64,000 nt of DNA. Origin: Acidithiobacillus sp. (GTDB lineage: Bacteria > Pseudomonadota > Gammaproteobacteria > Acidithiobacillales > Acidithiobacillaceae). Position 1 is the stretch's first letter; each line of letters starts with the position of its first letter. The translations under genes were made by a program, and so were the position numbers. The notes under the pieces are model-generated. The model ran no database searches. It saw nothing but the letters and a program-made list of their open reading frames with translations, and had not been told where the DNA came from. This document shows positions 57,804-64,000 of the stretch, one piece after another. Location: positions 1 through 64,000 of the forward strand of contig JAQVDS010000002.1 of assembly GCA_028697715.1 (NCBI GenBank), given 5' to 3'.

Positions 57804-59876
57804 ATGGCACGTTTTCGCTTTCCTCGCTTTCAGCGCGCGGTCAATGTCTTTAGTCCGCACCTCTTCGAAAATCTCTCCCTGGCCGCCTTTCTCGCCTGGG
57901 TCGGCCTCGGATCCGACGCCCTTTCCTCCTCGGCCTACGGCCCACCGGAAATCTATTATGCCCTGCACGGTCATGAATATTTGTCGGTAGTCCTCGCGAT
58001 AGCCATTCCGGTTACGGTATTCATCATTGCGGCGGGTTACAAACAGGTCATTGCCCTCTTCCCCGAGGGTGGTGGCGGGTATCACACCGCCACCACCTTG
58101 CTCGGCCCCTTCGCCGGCCTGGTCAGCGGCGCCGCCCTGATTGTCGACTACATCCTCACCGCCGCCATCTCGGTGGCCTCCGGTACCGAGGCAGTGCTCA
58201 GCATCCTGCCCGCGAGCTGGTACCAGGAGCGCATATTACTGGATCTGCTGGTGCTGCTCTTCCTGATCTTCCTCAATTTGCGCGGCATGAAGGAATCGAT
58301 CAAGATTCTCTTGCCGATCTTTGTCGGCTTCCTGATCAGCAACGGGATCATCCTGGCCTGGGGCCTGCTCAGCCATGCCGGCGACTTCCCCCACATTGCG
58401 CTGGCGACCGTCCATGGGGTGCAACAGGACAGCATGAGCTATGGCTGGATCTTCATCATTGCCCTGTTACTGCGCGCGTTCAGTCTCGGCGGCGGCACCT
58501 ATACTGGTCTGGAAGCCGTCGCCAACGGCGTGCACATCATGCGTGAGCCCCGGGTACAGACCGGCCAGCGGACCATGACCCTGCTCGCCACCTCGCTGTC
58601 GCTGGTTGCCGGCAGCCTGATATTTCTCTATCTGCTCTACCACGCCGAGGCCCGCGCCGGGGAAACCCTGAATGCCGCGCTGTTCCACAGCATCACCGCC
58701 AACTGGCAGGGCTTTGGCATCCATTGGGGCAACTGGGCCACCCTGCTCGCTTTGCTGACCGAGGGGCTGCTTCTCTTCATTGCTGCCAACACGGGTATTA
58801 TCACCGCCCCCATCGTCATGGCCAATATGGCCGTCGACCGCTGGCTGCCGGAGCGTTTCTCCTACCTGTCCGACCGCTTCGTCTCGCGCAATGGCATCCT
58901 GCTCGTCGGCTTCGCGTCGATTGCCATTCTTCTGGCCACCCAAGGCCATGTGCGCATCCTGGTGGTGCTCTACAGCATCAACGTGTTCATCACCTTCACC
59001 CTGACCATGGCGGGCCTCAGCCGCCATTGGTTTGCTCAGCGCAAGGGCAACAAGCCATGGCTGGGCAAACTGATCATCAGCGTACTCGGTCTGATCGTCA
59101 CCGGCTCCATTCTGATCATTACCACCTTTGAGAAATTCGATGCCGGCGGCTGGTTTACCCTGCTCATCACCAGCGTTGTCATCTTGCTCGGTTACTTCAT
59201 TTATCGCCATTACCGCTCCATCAGCAAGCGTACCCGCGAGCTGGACGAAACCATGCTCGACGTCGTCCCGGAAAACATGGAACCTGGGCCGGCGCTGCCC
59301 CTCGACCCGCGTGCTAGTACGGCAGTGTTCTTCGTGAACAAATTCGATGGCGTCGGTCTGCATACCCTGCTCACCGCGCACCGCATGGTGAAGGGCTTTG
59401 TCAAAAACTATGTATTCCTGGTGGCGGGCATCGTCGGTCAGGGCGAGTTCAAAGGCATGGAGGCGGTCGAGCAGCTCAAGGTGTACACCGAAGCCGAAGC
59501 CAATCAATACATCGCCTACTGTCGCGCGCAGGGCATGGCCGCCACCTGGTTTGCCACCTACGGCACCGACCGCATTCAGGCCATGGAAGACCTCGCCAGT
59601 GCGGCTATCCGCTATTTTCCCAACAGTATCTTTTTTGCCGGACGGGTCATCGACTCCAGTCAAAACAGTGCATTGTGGAGCATCCTGCACGATGAAGTGT
59701 CGTTCATCATCCAGGATCGTCTCCAGAAAGATGGCTTCAGCATGATGATCGTCCCCGTCCATGTGCACGGCATGCCCAACAAACTCCCATCCATTTCCCT
59801 GCCTATCGATATGCCGCCGGATATGGAACTGATACAGCCGGAAAAAAGGGGGGAGGAAAATGCTAAATCCAGCTGA
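57804..59876 (+). CDS. KimA-like APC-superfamily transporter
   Basis: The 690-residue protein resembles the KimA potassium importer and related APC permeases: LGSDALSSSAYG, LFPEGGGGYHTATTLLG, VDYILTAAISVASGTEA and LNLRGMKES line up with that family. About a dozen membrane segments are followed by a soluble C-terminal domain (about 480-690). Potassium import suits an acidophile with a reversed membrane potential, but the substrate is inferred. It overlaps nagZ by 17 bp. Confidence 0.85.
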   Translation: MARFRFPRFQRAVNVFSPHLFENLSLAAFLAWVGLGSDALSSSAYGPPEIYYALHGHEYLSVVLAIAIPVTVFIIAAGYKQVIALFPEGGGGYHTATTLLGPFAGLVSGAALIVDYILTAAISVASGTEAVLSILPASWYQERILLDLLVLLFLIFLNLRGMKESIKILLPIFVGFLISNGIILAWGLLSHAGDFPHIALATVHGVQQDSMSYGWIFIIALLLRAFSLGGGTYTGLEAVANGVHIMREPRVQTGQRTMTLLATSLSLVAGSLIFLYLLYHAEARAGETLNAALFHSITANWQGFGIHWGNWATLLALLTEGLLLFIAANTGIITAPIVMANMAVDRWLPERFSYLSDRFVSRNGILLVGFASIAILLATQGHVRILVVLYSINVFITFTLTMAGLSRHWFAQRKGNKPWLGKLIISVLGLIVTGSILIITTFEKFDAGGWFTLLITSVVILLGYFIYRHYRSISKRTRELDETMLDVVPENMEPGPALPLDPRASTAVFFVNKFDGVGLHTLLTAHRMVKGFVKNYVFLVAGIVGQGEFKGMEAVEQLKVYTEAEANQYIAYCRAQGMAATWFATYGTDRIQAMEDLASAAIRYFPNSIFFAGRVIDSSQNSALWSILHDEVSFIIQDRLQKDGFSMMIVPVHVHGMPNKLPSISLPIDMPPDMELIQPEKRGEENAKSS

Positions 59877-60897
59877 ACTCCCCCTTGGCCCCCTGATGAT
59901 CGACATGCCCGGCCCAACCCTTGGAGCGGAGGATCGCGAGCGGCTGCTGCACCCAACGGTGGGTGGCGTCATCCTCTTTGCGCGCAACTGTGTCAGCCAT
60001 AGCCAAGTACGGGAACTCTGCGACGAAATTCACGCCCTGCGCCAGCCGGCGCTCCTCGTCGCCATCGATCAAGAAGGAGGGCGAGTGCAACGCCTGCGCG
60101 ATGGTGTCACGCGTTTTCCGCCCCAGGCCAGCCTCGGACTCGTTGCCGATCGCGAGGGACTGGATCGTGCCCGCACTCTTGCGGGAATTTGGGGCGAGCT
60201 GTTGGGATACGAACTCCGACAATTGGGCATCGACATCGACTTCACGCCGTGTATCGATCTTGCCTCCGGTGTCTCTGCAGTGATCGGGGATCGTGCCTTG
60301 CACAGCGATCCGCACATTGTTGGTGAGCTGGCAAGCCATCTCTGGCAAGGTATGGACCGTCAGGGCTTGACCGGTGTAGCCAAACATTTTCCCGGTCACG
60401 GTAGTGTGGCAGCCGATTCCCATCATGAGCTTCCCATAGACTCCCGCCCGCTAGAGGCGTTGGCAAGCGATCTGCGTCCCTTCCGGCGCCTAGTCGCGGC
60501 CGGTATTCCCGCCATCATGCCGGCGCATGTGCGCTATTCTGCCGTGGATGAGGCCCCGGCCGGGTACTCGTCCTACTGGCTGCACACGGTATTGCGCGGC
60601 GATCTCGGTTTTACCGGAGTCATTGTCAGCGACGACCTCAGCATGGCTGGTGCGCTCGGGGTCGGCGCGATCAGCGAGCGCGTCGATACTGCCCTCGCCG
60701 CCGGTTGCGAGATGCTGCTCATCTGCAATGATATGGCCGCCGCCAATCAGGCCATGCAACATTGTCTGACCTGCGATTTACCGCCGTCGCGCCTCGGTGG
60801 TTTGCGCGGTCAGGAAGGCCAGCTCGATCCCGAACGCTATACCGCCTACCGTGCCGAGATCGACAAGCTCCGGGAGCGCTGCAGCAAGCCCTTGTAA
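59860..60897 (+). CDS. nagZ: Beta-N-acetylhexosaminidase NagZ
   Basis: The 345-residue GH3 enzyme removes GlcNAc from anhydro-muropeptides in the cytoplasm. It has KHFPGHG (catalytic His) and VSDDLSM (nucleophile Asp). ATG 59860 follows GGGAGGAAA. It supplies substrate for the AmgK/MurU recycling pathway encoded at 31-33 kb. Confidence 0.94.
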   Translation: MLNPAELPLGPLMIDMPGPTLGAEDRERLLHPTVGGVILFARNCVSHSQVRELCDEIHALRQPALLVAIDQEGGRVQRLRDGVTRFPPQASLGLVADREGLDRARTLAGIWGELLGYELRQLGIDIDFTPCIDLASGVSAVIGDRALHSDPHIVGELASHLWQGMDRQGLTGVAKHFPGHGSVAADSHHELPIDSRPLEALASDLRPFRRLVAAGIPAIMPAHVRYSAVDEAPAGYSSYWLHTVLRGDLGFTGVIVSDDLSMAGALGVGAISERVDTALAAGCEMLLICNDMAAANQAMQHCLTCDLPPSRLGGLRGQEGQLDPERYTAYRAEIDKLRERCSKPL

Positions 60898-60919
60898 TTC
60901 CTCTGTCAGCGCGTAGAAT
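60892..60919 (+). promoter_or_regulatory. Candidate promoter of the rpsF operon
   Basis: TTGTAA (60892-60897) and TAGAAT (60914-60919) are 16 bp apart. The start would be near 60926, giving a leader of about 73 nt. Confidence 0.4.
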
Positions 60920-60952
60920 ACGCGTTCCTCCCTTGTGGTGGTTAACTCCTTG

Positions 60953-60973
60953 TTCGGACGATGGGCGTCCGGA
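60953..60973 (+). promoter_or_regulatory. Leader hairpin before rpsF, possible S6:S18 control site
   Basis: TTCGGACG and CGTCCGGA pair around an ATGGG loop, about 25 nt before the rpsF start. Many bacteria carry an S6:S18-binding RNA structure in this leader that shuts off its own translation. Only the position and stem are seen; match to the known CCG-bulge motif is not established. Confidence 0.35.
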
Positions 60974-60998
60974 CTCTATGATCCGTAAGGAGAATGCA

Positions 60999-61382
60999 TT
61001 GCGGCATTATGAAATTGTGTTTCTGGTCCACCCTGACCAGAGTGAGCTGGTACCCCAGATGATCGAGCGCTACCGCGGCATGATCGAGGGCGACGGTGGG
61101 CAGATTCATCGTTTGGAAGACTGGGGTCGCCGTCAGCTCGCGTATCCCATCAAAAAGGCCCACAAGGCGCACTACGTTCTCATGAATGTGGAGTGCAGCG
61201 CAGCCGCCCTGGCTGAGTTGGAAGACGCCTTCCGCTTCAGTGATGCCGTATTGCGCCACCTGACCCTGGCACGCGACGAAGCCATCACCGAGGCATCGCC
61301 GCTGGCGCGCGACGAAAGCGATCGCCACGAGCGCAGCGGCGATGAAGAGCGGACAGACAGCATTCCAGCAAGCGTAGAGTAA
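60999..61382 (+). CDS. rpsF: Ribosomal protein S6
   Basis: The 127-residue protein begins [15 protein letters not shown], the standard S6 N-terminus, if translation starts at TTG 60999. AAGGAG ends 6 nt before this TTG. ATG 60978 in frame would add seven unusual residues and overlap its own ribosome site, so I reject it. Confidence 0.93.
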   Translation: MRHYEIVFLVHPDQSELVPQMIERYRGMIEGDGGQIHRLEDWGRRQLAYPIKKAHKAHYVLMNVECSAAALAELEDAFRFSDAVLRHLTLARDEAITEASPLARDESDRHERSGDEERTDSIPASVE

Positions 61383-61392
61383 GGAACCGACA

Positions 61393-61665
61393 ATGGCATT
61401 TCATAAAGATAGAGACAGAGATAATGATGGTGATCGTCGCGGCGGCGGTGGCTTTTCGCGACGGCGCAAGACCTGCCGCTTCAAGGCCGAAGGTGTCAAG
61501 GAAATCGACTATAAGGACCTGAAAACCTTGCAGGCTTTCGTTGGCGAAACGGGCAAGATCGTACCCAGCCGGATCACCGGCACCAGCGCCCTCTACCAGC
61601 GGCAACTGGCAACCGCCATCAAGCGCGCACGCTTCCTGGCACTGTTGCCCTACGTCATCCGCTAA
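61393..61665 (+). CDS. rpsR: Ribosomal protein S18
   Basis: The 90-residue protein has the S18 core [19 protein letters not shown] in part and [16 protein letters not shown]. The first 20 residues are a charged, glycine-rich extension. It pairs with S6 in the 30S platform. Confidence 0.95.
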   Translation: MAFHKDRDRDNDGDRRGGGGFSRRRKTCRFKAEGVKEIDYKDLKTLQAFVGETGKIVPSRITGTSALYQRQLATAIKRARFLALLPYVIR

Positions 61666-61689
61666 CCCGCTGGCGACAAGGACAAGATC

Positions 61690-62136
61690 ATGAAAGTCAT
61701 TTTATTGGAACGCATCAACAAACTGGGCCGCCTGGGAGATGTCGTCGAGGTTCGCCCCGGCTACGGACGCAATTTCCTGATCCCCCAGGGCAAGGCAGTG
61801 GCCGCCACGCCCAGCAATTTGGCCGATTTTGCCGAGCGCAAGGCGCAGCTGGAAGCAGTCGAGGCCGAGCGCCTGCAGGCGGCGCGGGCACGGGCCGAGG
61901 CCCTGGCAGAGACCACTCTGCGCATTGCCCTGCAGGCTGGCGAAGACGGACGCCTCTTTGGCTCCGTGGGTCATCATGAGGTCGCCCGGATGCTCGAAGA
62001 ACTGGGTCATACGGTGAGTCATGGCGAGGTCCGTATGCAGGAAGGCCCCATCAAGCGCACTGGCGAGTATCCGGTACGTCTGCATCTCCACCCCGAAGTC
62101 GAGATCGACATCCAGGTCGTCGTCGAACGCGCCTGA
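61690..62136 (+). CDS. rplI: Ribosomal protein L9
   Basis: The 148-residue protein starts MKVILLERINKLGRLGD and has GYGRNFLIPQGKA, the L9 N-terminal domain, then a long helix and a C-terminal domain. Confidence 0.96.
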   Translation: MKVILLERINKLGRLGDVVEVRPGYGRNFLIPQGKAVAATPSNLADFAERKAQLEAVEAERLQAARARAEALAETTLRIALQAGEDGRLFGSVGHHEVARMLEELGHTVSHGEVRMQEGPIKRTGEYPVRLHLHPEVEIDIQVVVERA

Positions 62137-62160
62137 TTTCGCGAGTCCAGAGGCAGAGCA

Positions 62161-63522
62161 ATGGCGGCCCATCTGGACCAGGAAGTCAAGGCAACCCCCT
62201 ACTCCCGGGAGGCCGAGCAGTCGGTCCTCGGGGGCTTGTTGATCGACCCGGAAGCTTGGGAAGCGGTCAGCGAGGCCCTTGCCGTCCACGATTTTTACGA
62301 GCGCCGTCATCAAACCATCTTCGCCGCGTCTGCCGAAATTTGTAATGCCGGCAGCGAACTCGACGCCGTCACCCTTGCTGAGCATCTCGAGGCCCGCGAG
62401 CTCCTTGCCGAGGTGGGCGGCCTCACCTACCTGATTGAACTCGCCAACCTCACCCCCAGTGCCGGCAATATCCTGGCCTACGCGCGTATCGTACGTGAAC
62501 GCTCGGTCCTGCGCTCGCTGCTCCGTGCCGGCCGTGAGATCGCCGATCTGGCCTATCGCCCCGAAGGGCGGGAGGCGCGTCTGCTGCTCGACGAGGCAGA
62601 GCGCAAGATTTTTGAGCTGGCACAAGGCGAAGATCGCGGCGGCGCCCATTTTCAGCAAATCAAGGAGGTCTTGCCTGCGGTCATCGATCGGATCGAACAG
62701 ATCGCCAAGGAACGCAAGCAGATCACCGGACTGCCCACCGGTTTTGTCGATCTTGACGAAAAGACCTCGGGTCTGCACCCAGGTCAGCTGGTAATCGTTG
62801 CCGGCCGCCCAAGTATGGGGAAGACGGCCTTTGCCATGAACATTGCCGAGCACGTTGCCTGTGTGGAAAAACGCGCGGTGGCGGTGTTCAGCATGGAGAT
62901 GCCGACGGAAGAGATCGTCCTGCGTGCACTCTCCTCGCGCGGGCGGGTCGATCAACACCGCCTGCGCAATGGCAGTCTCAATCGCGACGACTGGCCCCGC
63001 ATTGCCCAGGCCGTCGGCGAACTGAACACCGCTCCACTCTTTGCCGACGACTCGGCCGCCCTCTCTCCTGCCGAGCTGCGCTCCCGCGCCCGACGTCTCA
63101 AACGCGAGCATGATATCGCACTGATTGTCGTCGATTATCTGCAGCTGATGCAGGTGCCCGGACGCGGCGACAACCGGGTGGCGGAAATCTCTGAGATCAG
63201 TCGTTCACTGAAGGCACTGGCCAAGGAGCTGGGCCTGCCCATCATCGCCCTTTCCCAGCTCAACCGCAGTCTGGAGAACCGTACCGAAAAACGTCCGCAG
63301 ATGTCAGACCTGCGCGAGTCCGGCGCCATCGAACAGGACGCCGATCTGATCCTTTTCCTCTACCGCGACGAGGTGTATCACAAGGACAAGGAAGAGGTGA
63401 AGGGATTGGCCGAGGTCATCATCGGCAAACAGCGTAATGGACCCATCGGGACCGTGCGTATGAGCTTTTTTGGCGAATACACGCGCTTCGAGAACTACGC
63501 GCCCCTGGATGGCGGGGCCTGA
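62161..63522 (+). CDS. dnaB: Replicative DNA helicase
   Basis: The 453-residue protein has the DnaB N-terminal domain and the RecA-type helicase with Walker A AGRPSMGKTAFA, LIVVDYLQLM and a late arginine-finger segment. The rpsF-rpsR-rplI-dnaB order is common. It is not disrupted by an intein. Confidence 0.96.
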   Translation: MAAHLDQEVKATPYSREAEQSVLGGLLIDPEAWEAVSEALAVHDFYERRHQTIFAASAEICNAGSELDAVTLAEHLEARELLAEVGGLTYLIELANLTPSAGNILAYARIVRERSVLRSLLRAGREIADLAYRPEGREARLLLDEAERKIFELAQGEDRGGAHFQQIKEVLPAVIDRIEQIAKERKQITGLPTGFVDLDEKTSGLHPGQLVIVAGRPSMGKTAFAMNIAEHVACVEKRAVAVFSMEMPTEEIVLRALSSRGRVDQHRLRNGSLNRDDWPRIAQAVGELNTAPLFADDSAALSPAELRSRARRLKREHDIALIVVDYLQLMQVPGRGDNRVAEISEISRSLKALAKELGLPIIALSQLNRSLENRTEKRPQMSDLRESGAIEQDADLILFLYRDEVYHKDKEEVKGLAEVIIGKQRNGPIGTVRMSFFGEYTRFENYAPLDGGA

Positions 63523-63545
63523 TTCCGGCAGGCAAGCCGATCCTC

Positions 63546-63554
63546 TGCTATGCT
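63546..63554 (+). promoter_or_regulatory. Candidate extended -10 promoter of the pqiA-like gene
   Basis: TGCTATGCT, identical to the element before glgB, gives a -10 TATGCT at 63549-63554 and a start near 63561, about 30 nt before the ATG at 63590. Confidence 0.4.
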
Positions 63555-63589
63555 CAAAGCACTTGTGATCAAGAAAAGTGAGTGAGTCG

Positions 63590-64000
63590 ATGAGCACTGT
63601 GCTCATGGGCAGCGCCGATGTCGATCCGCATTCCGAGCATGGATACCTTTGCTGTCCCGACTGCGGCCTGCTGCAAAAATTGCCACGCACCGGTATCCGC
63701 GGGCTGAACACCTACTGTGGACGCTGTGGCGCCACCCTGGAGCGCACTCGCGGGCGCAGCATCAATGCTGCCCTGGCCATGTGCCTGAGCGCCTTGTTCC
63801 TTCTGCTGCCGATGAATCTTCTCCCGTTTTTGTCGGTAGATATTTTTGGCGTTCACCACACCAGTATCGTCTATTCCGGCATTGCCGGGATCGCGGCCCA
63901 GGGCTGGCCAGTGGTTGCCGTGATCCTGGCACTGGAACTCATCATCCTGCCTTTTTTTCGCTTCGGCTTTTTGGCCGCTGTCTTGCTCGGCATCTATCAC
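63590..64000 (+). CDS. pqiA: PqiA-like membrane protein, cut by the window end
   Basis: The open frame runs to the end of the window, giving 137 residues of an incomplete protein. It has a zinc-ribbon-like CPDCG and CGRCGATL, then hydrophobic segments including LPFLSVDIFG, the paraquat-inducible protein A pattern. PqiA works with MCE-type lipid transporters. ATG 63590 is preceded by AGTGAGTGAG. Confidence 0.82.
   Translation, partial: MSTVLMGSADVDPHSEHGYLCCPDCGLLQKLPRTGIRGLNTYCGRCGATLERTRGRSINAALAMCLSALFLLLPMNLLPFLSVDIFGVHHTSIVYSGIAGIAAQGWPVVAVILALELIILPFFRFGFLAAVLLGIYH

Noticed and set aside
58467-59987. Open frame of 506 codons on the - strand opposite the KimA-like gene
   Set aside because: Shadow of a clear membrane-transport gene; composition is not that of a real protein.

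Overview
The window is about 64 kb of chromosome from a GC-rich, chemolithoautotrophic gammaproteobacterium-like organism. It most resembles the sulfur-oxidising acidophiles of the Acidithiobacillaceae. That placement is an inference from gene content: a DsrE-TusA-SQR-like-DUF1641 sulfur cassette, an isocitrate dehydrogenase with NAD-type coenzyme residues, a RuBisCO-like methionine-salvage enzyme, a KimA-like permease, and a betaproteobacterial-style his-tat gene order. The DNA is almost wholly coding. No rRNA, tRNA, insertion sequence, prophage or CRISPR array is visible, and no gene-free stretch exceeds 300 bases.

Region 1 (1-2992, + strand) is a sulfur-transfer cassette (DsrE-like, TusA, SQR-like flavoprotein, DUF1641 repeat protein). 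It sits behind an AT-rich leader that carries a sigma-54 type -24/-12 element, helically phased CATGACA repeats and a possible IHF site, and it ends in an intrinsic terminator. Region 2 (2991-8678, - strand) is an eight-gene overlapping operon: rluD, pgeF, methionine-salvage genes mtnD-mtnW(RuBisCO-like)-mtnX-mtnB, an ACT-domain regulator and def. Region 3 (8707-18480) holds bamD (+), then a - strand run gltX, aconitase, icd, sucC, a tail-anchored small protein, sucD, nadE, glnB. This joins TCA, NAD and nitrogen-signalling functions.

Region 4 (18761-32783) has mltD and fabI (+), then a long - strand envelope and regulation run: amgK-murU (MurNAc recycling), two uncharacterised genes, kdsD-kdsC (Kdo), lptC-lptA-lptB, rpoN, hpf, ptsN, hprK, rapZ, a mannose-type EIIA gene and tal. 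Region 5 (32837-47213, + strand) holds lptD-surA, an ABC-2 permease without its ATPase, bolA/ibaG-grxD-murA, a compact his operon (hisG D C B H A F IE) and tatABC.

Region 6 (47274-64000) contains glgB, the nfeD-qmcA pair, pgl and a VIT-type metal transporter (- strand), cysM, a YdbH-like AsmA protein without an anchor plus a YnbE/YdbL-like lipoprotein, rlmD, an L,D-transpeptidase, a KimA-like permease, nagZ, rpsF-rpsR-rplI-dnaB, and the start of a pqiA-like gene cut by the window end. Several parts form wider themes. LptABCD, KdsCD, SurA, BamD and YdbH build and maintain the outer membrane. NagZ, AmgK, MurU and MurA recycle and build peptidoglycan. RpoN, encoded at 25.7-27.1 kb, is the factor that would read the promoter at 233-247.
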